A stretch of DNA of 64,000 nucleotides from Basidiobolus meristosporus CBS 931.73 (GCA_002104905.1 MCFE01000505.1:1-64000); one strand, 5' to 3'; counted from the stretch's first letter, positions 9,028-21,660 are shown. Program-made: numbers and translations. The notes: a model not told the origin generated them from the letters alone.

Positions 9028-12000
9028 CTAAGCCCCTTCCTCTTCATCTTCTAACCAGATCATCTTCTGAATTTTCACTATTTCGTGATCAAGCGATTGT
9101 GTGTATCGTCTCTTGACAGTGGAAATACAGGGCGTACCCGAGGGCTTTTTGGCTGCCCTCGTAGGGGTGGACTTCTTCGATCCAATCGATACCAACAATG
9201 GATCCCAGTTAACTCGTTTTCGCTTGCAATCTTTGGTCCTCACACCATTGTTGGGATGCGCGGGCGCTTCTTCGATGATCTCAGTAATCTCCCGTCTTTG
9301 CTCCAACCTATCGATGAGCTTTTTGGTCGGACTAGGCGGTCTGGGAACTCCCATGCGGATGGGAACCAGCTGGAGAGTAGCTAGGTGATACCCAGAGTTG
9401 AACTGAGTAAGGTTCTTAGTTACGGCACGTACGTATGAGGCATTGACCTGGTTGAGGGGACGATCAAACGAAAAAGGTGGCTTGCGCTTCAAGGGATTTT
9501 CATTTGAAGCCTCGATTGTAATGACTTCGGAAAAGGGATCAGTTGGCTCGGCCTCACTCTCAGGCTCAGGCTCCGGTTCAGGAGTCACCTTGCGTCGACG
9601 TTTGCTGGTGCTTTTGGGAGTTACCACCTTGCTTGTTTCGGTCGGCTGAGCTACCTCAGACTGTACTTTCGTCTTGGAGCGAGTAGAACAACGAAGAGAA
9701 CGTCGAACATTTAGCGACTGATCAGGTGTAATACAATCTATCGGTTCGACAGGGGTGTCGGTTATTGAGTCTTCCGAAGGTAGTTCTTGTGGATGCTCTA
9801 GTAAATCTTGATCTGTATCCTTCTCCGGTGAGGATTTGGCCGATCTCAAGATTCGACGAGGGCCAGATTTGATTCCAACCTTCCTATCTAGTGACTTGCG
9901 TCTTCCAGCAGACATTCTCCTCTGATGTAAGGTATCCTGTAAATTCAACATGCTGTTTCGCTTGCGTGGGATGGAAAGTCTCCTGTTCCCTGACTCAGAA
10001 ATCTCTTTGTGACCATCCAACGTTGGTGCCTTTGGTGTCACCAGCAGATGGGCGTGAGTTACTTGTTCGCTAGTGGTCCCTATTTCAGTTTTGGTAGGGC
10101 CTTGGGAGCCTTCTCCTCTAGTTATTTCGCTATGATGGAAACTAGACTCCTGAGCCTTGGCTTCCTCAGCTGATTCCGAGTCACTCTTTTTGAAAGAAGA
10201 ATTGGTACTAATCTCATCATGATCGTGGATCTGGGGACTGCTTGGACAGGCAACCGTGCTATTGGTGCAACTCTCAATCTTCGGGCTATCTAGGGCGTTC
10301 GTTGCCAGACTATCTGGGCAATCTTCTTGGGAGTTCACCCGAGTCTCACTCTCGTGAATTATCTCTAATGTAACTACTTCCATGGCCATGTCGTCAGTAG
10401 GTTTGTCTTCATCCATTAAATCTGGTAGATTGATATCTTGAAGACTTTGACTCTTATCATGCAACTTCTCTTCCTCTTGTCGATTGTGATCAATTTGAGC
10501 ATTCACTGGATCTTCAAGAGTAACAACAGCATTTTGACCATGGGTGACTCCTGGGCAGTCAATCGGGTCACTGGAAACACTCATATCCATCACAAAGCCA
10601 TGGTGGTTTTGGATGTCTTCCCCCTGCGGATCATATTGATCTGGGCAGCTAGTCGAAATTTCAAGATCAAGAGCGTCTCCTGGAGAGTTGATCTGTTCTC
10701 CGAGGGTGCCCGGTTCACCCTTATTGTCATTAACCTCCTGTGAGTCCGCCTGTTCTTCAACAAACTCTGGAATTTGTTGATGGGAATTAAATTGCTCATC
10801 CGTATTTGTGCGATCGACAATCTCCATATAGCTATGGGCATCATCTTGAGAGCCCTGGTGACCTTCGAAGTTATTTGCATTACTAACATCTACTTGATGA
10901 TCTTCACGTTCTCCTTGTAGAGAGAGGACTTCGTCTTCAGGAGCATCTGAGTGAGCGGCAACGTCGGGATCAACTCGTGGATTGATTTGTTCGTCTGATA
11001 TCTCGATGCCCTCTTGGGCTTCATCTCCTTGAGTGCCTGCGGAAGCGGCATCACACTCAAGCTCTTGGATAGCACCCTGCGAAGAGTCAACCCACTCCGC
11101 AATCGTATTGGGGCAAAGGGTAGCATTCTCATCGATCTTACCGCGTCCTTGTAATTCCAGTGCGTTTATACAGGCAACAGTATCCTCACAAGCTTCATTA
11201 CCGTGAGAACAATTAACTTGCTCTTCAACGGTGTCTATGCATATGGTGGTGTTCTCGCTATCTTCATTGACTTTGTCCTGCGAAGAATCGGCTTGCTCTT
11301 CAGCAGTATCCGTACCAATGGCAGTATTCTCGCATTCTTCATTAACTTTGCCCTGTGAGGAATCGACTTGCTCTTCAACCATATCGGTGTCAATGGCAGT
11401 ATTCTCGCAAACTTCATTGACCTTGCCCTGTGAGGAATCGACTTGTTCCTTCAGCAACGTTTACATAATTAGCAGCCTTCTCCCGACCGACACTGTCCTG
11501 AAGAGAATCGATTTGTTCAGCAGTATCTGGGCCATTGTCAGCATCCTGGCAACTCTCATTGATGTATAGAGAATCGGCTCGTTCGGTATTGTCTACGCAA
11601 TTGGTAGCACTCTCACGGTCTTCATTATCCTGGGTAGAATCGAGATGTTCTTCAACCGCGTCTGTGCAAGTGGTTGTATCACCGCGGTATTCATTACTGT
11701 GCGGAGAATCGACACTTTCTTCAACTGTATCTGCGCAAGTAGCATAGCTCTCACGATCTTGAAGGATTTCTTGCACAGAGTCATCTTGCTCCTCAGCAAT
11801 ATCCATACTAGCAGCGGTGTTTTGATCGCTTTGAACGCCTTCTTGAGGAACGTCGATACTAGCACCTGGTTGCTTTTCAATATCTTCCTTCGAGTTGGCA
11901 TCACCTTGAGCCATCTGAGCGTTTGTAGCAACAAACACATGGCCTTCATTATCCTGATCCTGTGTGCTTGGCATGGCTTCTGAATCCATTCGATCAATGA

Positions 12001-14034
12001 TAGACTCATCATCATCCCTGTGCCCTTCTTGAGAGGTATCACAGAGTTCTTCCATTGCTAAGTTTGGTGTCGCTAAAGCCTGATTACTACTATCCTCCTG
12101 ATTTTGAGCTTTACTGTGTTGGAGTTCCTCCCCATCAGGCTCGAGGTGTTCATTTTGAATATCCTCAGCGACTAAGGTGGCTTGAGAAGGTGGATTTGAT
12201 TCTACCAGAGATTGATCAATATCTATAGCTGCGTCTTCGGTAGTAGATACATTTGCATTTACAGGCTCACAGGAATTTTCAAGATCGCTTGACGGACAGG
12301 TTATTAGTTCGGAATTTGGCAGACTAGGTTGCTCGCTAATTTCCTCATTCGCCATATTAGCTTCAGCGCGATCATCTTCGACTCCCGCATGGGTATTGCC
12401 ACTGGATAACTTGGTGGTAAAGTGCACCTCACCTGGCCTTGGGATCTTCGAAAGTTGAGATATTTGCGTATTCGCTTTGAAACTAGGATCAGGCTTTTGA
12501 AGTTTGGACTCGACAGAGGGTTTGGTGCCCGATGAAGCTGTCTGCCCGTGGCCCTGGAGGGGCTTGACTGAACCAGGATTTTTTCTGCCAGAGACCGGCT
12601 TACGCAGAGTAATATTGGGAGGGGGATGTTGAAATTTCGAGGAGATTGTAGGTCTCATCTCAGGTTTATGTGCAGGAACGGCTTTTGGGGGGATAGCAGT
12701 GGCCTTTGAGCTTTGTGGAATACCACTCACTTTCGATTTTGTATCCACTACTTTGGTCTTCGTAGGATTTACACTAGCTTCTTTACGTGCAGATACACCA
12801 TTAACTAGTCGACGAGGCTGAGTATTGACAGGTTGTGATGAAGCCAATCGTTTAGAGGTGGCCTTTTGTGCTATATTAGCATCAGAGAGTGTGGATCTTG
12901 AAACAGTAGTGGAGCTCTCCGCGATTGATGTCCCTGTTCTGTTTGTGTTGTGCTTCTCTTGAGCCAGACTCGAGTCTTTATCGGATGTGACTTTTTTGCT
13001 TCTCGTAGTGGATACCAAAGGCTTGCGAAGAGTGACAGGCTGCTTTAGCTTGGCTATTCTGGGAGCTGGCACAGCTTTGTTTTGGCTGAGATCTGGTTTG
13101 ATACCAGACCTTTTATCGACGGATTTCTCTCGACTAACTGCAATCTTTTTCCGATCTTGTGATTCGCCAGAACTTGCCACTATACGTCTCTTCTGTGTTG
13201 ACGGTAGCGGATTACTGCTGCTGTCGCTGTGCTTCATAGGGGCTTTTCCTTTCCCTGCGATGCGTAAGCCGACTTTTTTGGGATCAGCTTTGGAATCTTC
13301 AGGTACATGCTGTTTATCTACTTTGAGGTGTGATGTAGATGCTTGATTACTAGATATCGTTGAAGCAGTATCCGGTAATGCGGCTATAGTGTCTGCTTCA
13401 TTTGTCACTCCCGTACTTATTGAAGGCTCTGCTTCGGATGCTTCAACCTTTCGTAGGTCTGAGTTTTCGATTTGATTGTCGTCAGTGGTTTCCATTGCCA
13501 GACCATCAGAAGAATCTGAAGGCGAAACTAGCTCAGCCTTGTCCGTGGATGTAGTATCGGATATATCCTCCTTGGCCTCTATTAGATTATGTGATGCTTC
13601 TTCGCTGCGGCGAATATTCAATATACGCCTCCACCACCTTTGGAGCACAGGGGCAACTTTCTCTATACGTTGCAAACGAGCCATAGCTGACAACTCTTCG
13701 GAGCTGATCTCATCTCCACCAAAAAAAACATCTTCTTCGTCGACCTCCATATCAGCAGTTGTCGAAGTGCTATTTAAAGAATCGTCAATGAGAGTCGGAA
13801 CTTGTGTACACAAAAACGAGGCAAGAATCTTACTGGCTATCAAGTGCAGCAATCTCCTCGGAGGAGCCTTCTTCCATTCTGTAACTAATATATATGCATT
13901 AGCTTGGCCTCGGAAAGGGCAGGGCGTTAACGTGAATATACATACCTTTCGTTTTCGTCGAGTTCGTTGTCAAGGTCGACAGCGTTTCCTCTTAGTCTTC
14001 CGGCAACTGTGTGACGCCGTTTATGGCCAATCAT
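9028..14034 (-). CDS. Giant acidic repeat protein with IQ-like N-terminus and basic C-terminus; frame broken near 11448
   Basis: Exons 14034-13946, 13878-13834 and 13769-9028; GT-AG introns of 67 and 64 nt with good phase. The long exon needs one base removed near 11448-11451, giving 1624 aa, or a 37-nt intron 11464-11428, giving 1612 aa. The N-terminus is basic (MIGHKRRHTV), then VFFGGDE and an IQ-like helix ending VLQRWWRRILNIRR (about residues 75-90). The middle is Lys/Pro/Ser-rich (repeated SK, RKP), then several hundred Glu/Asp/Gln/Ser-rich residues with a decayed repeat of about 25 residues around EEQVDSSQGKVNE. The C-terminus is basic with KRRRK, RPPSPTKKL and KRKRVNWDPLL. It looks nuclear. 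I do not recognise the family. Confidence 0.6.
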
Positions 14035-14509
14035 GATGTGAATTAATCGAATGTTCTCAACAATAACAATTGAGCTAAAACTATAAAGTTGGCTAAGAAA
14101 CTAAAGGAAGTGCGCAGAGGGCCCGACAATGTGCAGGTATTTTCACCAAAATTAATGCTATTGTTTACGGATTATTGACTTGGAACGGATGGATGCTATT
14201 GGTGGAAGGAGACTGGTCCATTTGTTTACATTTCTTCGACTACAGTAAATACCCGAAAGTAAATTGGGTTTTTACTCGACTCCACAGTTTATTCAATCCA
14301 CATGCACTATCCACTACAAGGACCATAATCAAATTTTGTGTTTAATTATTCAAAATAGACAAAATTTGCCAGTGAGTAGGTGATATAGGAATGAATTAGA
14401 TCGGCTGAATTAAGTAAAATAAAATGAGGATGTATTAAATAATGGCTAATGAGGGCCTGATGGGTACTAGCCACAACCATGCCCAGGACCGGTATAGAAA
14501 ATTGAATCC

Positions 14510-15504
14510 TCACGCCCAAGGCTCCAGACAATGTTTAGGGAAGACCCCTTTGACCTTTCCGCGGGTTTCGTTGATACCTTGGGCCCAACCATCGTTGTAC
14601 TCGCAAAGTATGGTCACCATATCGCCGGGAAGAACCTCTATCTCATCGCCCAAAGTAGGAGTATAAGTACTGACCACAAGGAATGGCCCACTTGAATCAG
14701 GTGCTTTTTCTGTTGGGACGTAGCCGCTTATCAAACCACTCGAATTGCTTTCCAACGTGGCGACTTCATTCATCTGAGCTTTGAGCTGGCGAGAAACAGA
14801 GCGTTTACGTACTATGAACAACCCTGCCGCCAGGAGGCCTACACAGCCCGCAGATGCTAGACCCGCAATAAGCCCCTTAGGGACGCCGTTACTATCAGTC
14901 TTGGTTTGGTTGCCTGAAACCTCAACTGCGGCAACTATCGATTCGTTGCCTTTTCCTTGCTCCAATTTCTTGGCCGCCTTTTTTCCTATTATTTCGTGGT
15001 TGTGCTCTGCGATAAATACACGAGTAATCGATCAGCTTGCCAAGATCGTTTAATCAATCGAAACTGCAAGATATCCTTACCAGCGGAAGTGTCCTTTTGG
15101 AGGCCACTACATTGAACAGTCTTATTACCAACATCACATAGGAATTTTTTACTCTTGCTATTCTCTGCATAGCACCCATGAACCTTTCCTGACGGTGTAT
15201 TCGACCAAGGGTTACAGCTCACCGAGTTTCCCTTTTTATCTATACTGGAGGCCGTGGGAACGCTATCTACCTTACAGAAGCCTCGAATTTGTTTGTCTTT
15301 TCCATGAGGCTTGGCCAATTGGCACCAAGGCCTTCCGGGGGAGTCGACTTCGATGCAGCCAAGGTACTCCCTCTGCTTGTAGTGGAAGGCAGGCGCACAT
15401 AGGTTGTATTCTACCTGTGGAAGCTTATCGAAAATTGCATTTTTTTGACCTAATGTCAAGCTTGTAAATAGCGTAGTGGCAAGTAGGGTTAAAGACAACC
15501 GCAT
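14510..15504 (-). CDS. Type I membrane protein: FN2-like ectodomain, TM helix, cytoplasmic SH3
   Basis: Two exons (15504-15081, 15006-14510), 306 aa. The 74-nt intron GTAAGG...TCGCAG joins G+AG in frame. A signal peptide (LSLTLLATTLFTSLTLG) leads a cysteine-rich ectodomain. CAPAFHYKQREYLGC, then RPWCQ and RGFCK, follow the spacing of a fibronectin type II module. Further Cys follow, with N-K-T as a possible glycosylation site. A TM helix (GLIAGLASAGCVGLLAAGLF, about residues 190-210) is followed by RKR and a C-terminal SH3 domain (about residues 245-302: TYTPTLGDEIEVLPGDMV, YNDGWAQG, KGVFPKHCLEP). The plan recalls Fus1/Sho1-type cortical scaffolds. Ligand and partners are unknown. Confidence 0.75.
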
Positions 15505-16132
15505 GGTAATGTAAACGCTTTAGGGAAAAAGAGTATTAGTGTGGACAGGTTGCTAGGAAAGAGAAAGTACTGATACAAGACACCGGGAGAGGTGGACTCT
15601 TCTGGAGCCAGTCAAGTGAACAGAAAACACCAATGCGGAAAAATGACAAATAAAGTGGTTTGAAAAGTTGTAGGGGCGAGAAAAGAGGGGGAACGCTAGG
15701 TAGAAAGATCATATAACCAGACTGAGGATCTGTTTGCACGTTTTGTCTTAATAATAGAATGCATGCATTACAACTACCCATTTATATGTAGGGAAATATA
15801 TTTTGGTACACCGTTTGGGTTACCAAACTCAGCTCCGCGTGTAACAAAGCTCATAAATAGGGTGTTATTCAAGACGAGGCAATTAACTACTGTAACATTT
15901 ACATCTACAGCTTAGTCAGAGTGAAGGCAAATCCATGTCATTGTTCGTGGACGCATTGCTTTGTTTACTTGGCATGTGGTTCTAAGTGTACTCCTGTAAC
16001 AAAGACAGAAGAAATCCCGGTTTTTATGTACGCTGTGTGCGATCCATCAAGGCTCATCTGCTTTATGCTAAGCGTAATGCCTATTAATCAATCGCACCCT
16101 GCTAATCACAGCTAGTTTTCGATAGCTGCACA
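15505..16132. other. Intergenic, no gene supported
   Basis: Only short frames without codon bias or motifs are seen on either strand. It should hold the promoter of the FN2-SH3 gene and the 3' end of the small membrane-protein gene. I see no RNA gene or repeat. Confidence 0.5.
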
Positions 16133-16537
16133 TTAGCGCATATATGCATATGCACAACATAAACGGTGACAATAACATTGATGGTTTATTTTAGATGCAC
16201 ATGTGTGTGTTGATTCTTTTGTGGATATTGCATCATAACTAGGGAGCCGCTCACTACTGTATGGTGGGACTGGATCTATACTCCACACTGGTTGATATAT
16301 AATTAACATGGCCGACTCCTCCGACAATTCGTCCTCGCAGTCCTGCCAAGGAAACAGCCTGATGGCACACAGGTTAGCAATAGTGAGTCCAAGAAGACAT
16401 ATACTAAACCCTACAAAGGTGGCCACTAGGCCGTGAGATACATCTGGGGGTAGGGTTGGAGTAATGGGGTAAGGGCTGGCATGGCAGCCATCCAAATAAA
16501 AAGGAACCATTATTGAAATAACAAGTCTGAACGACAT
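16133..16537 (-). CDS. Small single-pass membrane protein, unknown
   Basis: 134 aa from an ATG. A weak signal-like start (FRLVISIMVPFYLDG) is followed by a Pro-rich stretch. A strong TM helix (about residues 35-58, LVATFVGFSICLLGLTIANL) leads an acidic segment (EDELSEE), then PPYSSERLPSYDA. The PPxY-like and PSYD motifs resemble docking sites for WW-domain (Rsp5-type) ubiquitin ligases found on fungal membrane proteins. The last 25 residues are Cys-rich and may not be real if an unseen intron exists. No family was recognised. Confidence 0.4.
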   Translation of the reverse strand: MSFRLVISIMVPFYLDGCHASPYPITPTLPPDVSHGLVATFVGFSICLLGLTIANLCAIRLFPWQDCEDELSEESAMLIIYQPVWSIDPVPPYSSERLPSYDAISTKESTHTCASKINHQCYCHRLCCAYAYMR

Positions 16538-16748
16538 ACTAGGCTTTTACGCGACGAAGAGAAAGCCAGAGAAATATATATTTAACCTGTAACTATGCAA
16601 ATGAAACAACGTATCTAATGTTATTCCACAACGGAAACAGTTTTGCGTGATGCACAAAGTTAATCATATTCGCCTAGTAATATTCAAAGCTAAACATGTA
16701 GGTAAGCGTAATCACGAAGTTATGAAAAATAACAGCATAGAATATTCG

Positions 16749-16758
16749 CCCTAAACCC
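16749..16758 (+). promoter_or_regulatory. Telobox-like CCCTAAACCC upstream of the ribosomal protein gene
   Basis: A telomere-repeat-like element about 100 bp before the eS25 ATG. Similar boxes bind Tbf1/Rap1-type factors in ribosomal-protein promoters of several fungi and plants. One copy alone is weak evidence. Confidence 0.35.
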
Positions 16759-16859
16759 GTTGGATCTGAGCCAGTCCCCTGTCACGTTTTAAAAATCAGA
16801 TCTATTAAAGCAAATTAATATTCTGGCGAGTCTTTCTCTCTCGTTCAATAAGGTTCAAC

Positions 16860-17348
16860 ATGGTACGTCCACTTTAATCATTTTCGAGCCAGCAACCAAG
16901 GTGGAATGACGATGGATGGATGAATGGAGCATTAGATTTGGATAAACTGTTAGTTTTGGTTGTTTGGTTGCTGGTTCCACGTTTTAAAGCGGATGCGCCC
17001 AGAACTATCACTTACTTACTCCATCATTTGTAGGCCAAGAAGGACGCCCCTGCCAAGCCCAGCTCCGGAGGAAAGAAGACTAAGAAGAAGTGGTCCAAGG
17101 GAAAGGTCAAGGACAAGGCCAACAACTTGGTTGTCTTCGACCAAGCCACTTTGGACAAGTTGATGAAGGAAGCTCCTACCTACAAGCTCATCACCACCTC
17201 TGTCTTGGTTGACCGCCTTCGTATCAACGGTTCTCTTGCTCGTGTTGCTCTCAGAGAATTGGAATCCCAAGGTTTGATCCATAAGGTGTCTACCCATGGC
17301 TCCCAATTGATCTACACTCGCGCTACTGCTGTCGAAGAAACTGCTTAA
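16860..17348 (+). CDS. RPS25: 40S ribosomal protein eS25
   Basis: Two exons (16860-16862, 17034-17348), 105 aa. The first exon is only the ATG; GT follows at once, and the 171-nt intron is long for this genome. This is a common design for fungal ribosomal protein genes. The N-terminus is Lys-rich ([17 protein letters not shown]). The conserved winged-helix core has [42 protein letters not shown] and HGSQLIYTR. It is a component of the small subunit near the head and decoding region, important for some IRES-driven initiation. The length matches the family. Confidence 0.97.
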
Positions 17349-17729
17349 TATCCCCAAACCATTCATAGACATGCACCAATAAATCGTTCTAGCCCGACAT
17401 ATTTTACCATGATGCCCAGTTGTTACTTTCAATATTGTATGCACATATGCTGAATAAACTAATGTACCAGTCATGTTGAGCACTGTATGTCCAATCCGCC
17501 ATCGTGTTTATCAAGTCGGAAAACTAAACACAACATTAAGTCGACTCACGGGTGGATTTTTTACAAATCAACGGTAAAAAAATTTATTTAGATGCTTTGG
17601 ATTTAGTTTTTTTTTTTGGCTCCAATATTTTTCTTGTTAATTCGAAAGCTAATTTCGGTCCAATATCTAGATATTATTGAGGCCTAAGTGTGAGTCTAGC
17701 GTTGACCCGCCATAACACACCCAGTCCAA

Positions 17730-20700
17730 ATGTCTACTACGCTTTCACTCTTCTGGGATCTTGCTGCTGTTGACGCCAAAACACGTCAAGCTGCAGTAAA
17801 AAAGCTAATCATCTCTTTAGTTTCCTTCCAGCAAGCCTTCAGGGATGAGAAGGGAAGTGAGTACGAGGCCCTTTTGAAAGAGCCTATCACCGAAGAGCGT
17901 TTGGACGTTCTCTGTGCTCAGGATGTATCCTACTCTATCAAGCGTTTGATTCGTGGTCTTCCTAGTTCAAGACAAGGTGCAAGACAAGGCTTTGCTCTGG
18001 CTCTGACCGAGGTACTTGAGACACAGTGGCTCCCATGGCTATCTTTCGAGATCCACTCTAACTTTATTTTCTTTTGCCCTCGCTAGCTTTTATCGTTCCT
18101 TGACTTCATTCCAGTGAAAGTGATTATCGACTTGATTTTTAAGCATTCCGAGATAACCGGTAGCATGAAGGGCCAAGAGGAGCGTGATATGCTTTTCGGT
18201 AGAATTTTTGGTTTCATGGCTATCATTCAGTCCGGAATGCTTTCACGCGACTCAACTGAACTTGCTGATACACAAAGACTAGTGGAGAGCTTAGTTGAGT
18301 ATTCCAACGCTAAAAGTTACTTGAGAGAGCCCTGCTATCAGCTCATCATTGCCATGCTTCCCCACGTCCAGAGACTCTCTTTCAAGGACGAGCTTCTCAA
18401 CTACATTCTTTCGGAGGCTCTCAAGGGCGGTGTAAAGACTCCGGAAGAAATCGACCTTGCACTTTCTATGCAATCTCAATTCTCCCTTGATTGGCCAGCT
18501 TTGTTGCCCCATTGGAAGCATGGTGAAATCTTGCATTCTTCCAATCTTCACAAGCTCGCGCTTATTTTGAAGGAAACCTCCACTGAAGAGCCTCAATTGT
18601 TCTCCAGCTGGCACCCTCACCTTCACTCTGTCTGGAAGAGAATCCTTGGATTGTATCTTGATGCTTCCCTCGAGGCACCTGTGACACCAGGCGTGAAGAA
18701 AAGCAAGAAGTCGAAGGCTGCTGTTGCTCCCGTTACTAAGCGTGCGCCATTCCCTGAATTCTGGAAGACTGTTGTTGATGACGGACTCTTCAATGCCAAC
18801 TCCTCTCACGAACGTAAATACTGGGGATTCTTGGTGTTTGAAGAAGCGCTTCCCCGCCTACCTTCATCCCAGATGCCACTGATCTTCACGTCCAATTTCA
18901 TGAGATGCTTCATCAACAACCTCACTTCCGAAGATAGATTCCTCAACAAGAGCGCCAAGCATACAATGAACGTGATCTTGGAAGTTGCGGAAAACAACAA
19001 GGATGTCGCTCTCACCTTGGTCATGCAGCTCCAAGGCAAGAATGGTAACCAGCAATTTGACAAATTCACCAAGACCAAAACGGTGGAAACCATTCTTGGA
19101 TCCATGGACAACGAGGGAGTCACTTCCTACATTACGTATCTTAAGAGCGTATTCAACAATGACGCCGATTCCTCAGCAGCCGAGGATGATCGCGTGAAAG
19201 CTATTGAGGCACAGCGTTTCTGGGCAGTCGATCAGCTGTTCGCCCTAGTTCGCAACACTCGCATTCCTCGCGAGGAGTCATGGCTTTTGTCGATCCTCCA
19301 ATTCTTCTTGGTCCATTCGTTCTTCGAGGTCAACAAGGTCAATGCTAAAAGTGCCATCCAAGAGGCCCGTGTTAAGCCTACACCAGCTGTTTCGGAGGCT
19401 ACCAGGGAGCTTTGTCAAAAGAGATTCTTCAGTATGTTGGCTGAGTTGAGTCGAATCCCTCCACTCTCCAAGGTTTCCGAACTCTCCAAAGAGAACAACG
19501 CTTCCAGAATAAGCAAGAAACTTCACGGTACCATGAATGATGGTGATTTCTGGGCTTTCAAAGTTGTCGAATTGTTGTTGAAGCTTGAAAAGGATTCCAA
19601 TCTCGAGTCACTCTACGAGCTTTCCCCCGAGAGTCTTGAGGCACGTAAGAAGGCTTTGGACACTGTTAAGAAAATCAAAGATCAACTTCGCAAGTTGGAG
19701 GCCAAGGGAGACAAGCAAGCCGACTCCCAGTACAAGGCATTCGAGTTGCTCTTCCTATTCCCTATCTTACAGTTGCTGGTAGAGCCTAAGGAAGCTACCG
19801 GTGTGTTGGAGGAATTGCAAGATTGCTACCAAAGAGTATTTGCTCCAAAGAAGCCCAAGTCTAAGAAGAAGAAGACCGATGAGGATGAGGTTGAACCTGA
19901 ACCAATTGAAGTCTTGGTCGATATCCTTCTCAGTTTCCTCGCCAAGCCCTCCGTGATGCTTAGAAATTTGACCGAACAAGTCTTTGAAACCTTCTGTGAC
20001 AGAATGACCAAGACTGCCTTGGATCTTTTGTTAGACATTCTTGAGACCAAAGAGGACGTCTCTGGTCAGCAAGAACTCTTTGAAGACGATGAGATGGAAA
20101 TGGACGAGGATGAGGATGAGGATGACGAGAACGATGATGAGGATGAAGAGGAAGAGGAGGAGGAGAGTGAGGATGACAGTGACATCGAAGATGCCGTTGA
20201 TGATAATGAGGAGGTTGATGAGGAGTTGAGAGCCAAATTGGCTGCTGCCTTCGGTCAAAAGGAAGGAGAATCCGATGACGAAGACGAACTCCTCGGGGAC
20301 GAAGAGATGGCAGACTTCGATGCCAAGTTGGCCGAGATCTTCAAGCACAAGAAGATGATGAAGGCCGAAAAGAGAGATGCCAAGCAAAGCGTCATGCACT
20401 TCAAGAACAAGATCTTGGATCTGTTGGAAATCTTCATCAAGAAACAAGCTCAAAGCGAGCTCATTCTTGACTTGGTTATTCCTTTGTTGAGATTCGTCCG
20501 TAACTCTACCGCCAACACTGCCAACAAGCAAGCAGGTGAGAAGGCCACTGCCCTCTTGAAGAATAAGTTGGTGAAGGTCAAGGAAACTCCCAATGTTTCG
20601 GACCTCGCCAATGCCTGTGGCATTCTCGAAGAAATCCATCAGTTTGCTCGCAAGGCACCCAACTCTACCATGATGCAGCTCTTCAGTCACTGCAGTCTAT

Positions 20701-21314
20701 TCGTTGTTCGTGCAATCATTGCCGTCGAGGATCAAAAATCCACCGAGAAGGTTGTGGAGATTTACAAAGCCTCCCTGAACGATTACATGACCAAGAAATC
20801 CAGCAATCTTCAGCCCGCCTTCTTCCTAGACCTTCTCAACCGTTATCCCGCCCTTGGATGGGAGCTCTTTGAGAGCCTTATTGAGCTTACCAAGCCATCT
20901 GTTAGCGCGAAGGGATACAGAGAAGCTCAGGCGTACAACATGCTCTCTACGCTGATCCGTAGCCACATCAAGGATGGTGAGGAGCTCTTTATCAAATCTC
21001 TTCCCAACGTCAAATCGACCATTCTCTCGACCCTCGAATTTGCCGTTAGCGAGGAGAACAAAGGAAGCAAAACTCTGAATACAGCCCGCCTAAAGGACAT
21101 CCTCAAATTCACAAACTTGGTGCAACAAACCTCCTCGAAGAAGCTGAAGAACGACCAATTCAAGAAGACCTGGGGTCCAGTTGCCTTCGAAAAGGTCATC
21201 AAGTCGTTAATAGCTGATAAACGCTTTGAGTCCCCAGCAATCCGCACCTTCAGCCAGCAGATATTGGTACGTTTGGGGCGCAACGTTGAGTTCTTGAAAA
21301 ATAGCAAGAATTAG
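17730..21314 (+). CDS. POL5: POL5 / MYBBP1A-family nucleolar protein
   Basis: Two exons (17730-18011, 18087-21314), 1169 aa. The intron GTACTT...CGCTAG splits LALTE from LLSFLDFIPV in phase 0. The family, once called DNA polymerase phi, is a HEAT/ARM-type nucleolar protein needed for rRNA transcription and early 60S assembly; it is not a working polymerase. The N-terminus shows IKRLIRGLPSSRQGARQGFA, the family's most conserved motif. A very acidic tract at about residues 755-810 (runs of D/E with SEDDSDIED) is also a family mark. The C-terminal third is helical and Lys-rich. Codon use is uniform and strongly biased, as in a well-expressed gene. Confidence 0.93.
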
Positions 21315-21660
21315 ACTGGGCTCTAGATGGGATGGCAAGGGGACCTATGCGCCTATACATACTCTTCCCCATTGCTCAGCTGTGTGATTATTGTTCTTAG
21401 ATTATTTAGAGAGTTTATTTTCCATTGACAGAAGACCAAAGTCCTTTTTTCCTATATTTCTAGACAAATATATATGCTCATTTCTCTCCAGTAACTTAAT
21501 CTTTTCATTCTGAATAAACAGAAATCAAAAAACTCGGAGTTTGTACACATACGAGGCTTGCTTGTTTACTCCATTTTTACTTTACAAAAAGGTGGTCAAA
21601 TAGTACATAAGCAGGAGTGGTGATGCAATGGGTGTTGCTGCGTGTAGCTGCGGGTTTCCG

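Noticed and set aside
15536-15781. 81-codon minus-strand frame with hydrophobic runs
   Set aside because: It sits in AT-rich upstream sequence of the FN2-SH3 gene, has no homology I can see, and the runs reflect poly-pyrimidine tracts.
20031-20690. 219-codon antisense frame over the POL5 acidic region
   Set aside because: It mirrors GAG/GAT-rich codons (giving Leu/Ile/Val runs), while the sense frame is clearly the conserved protein.
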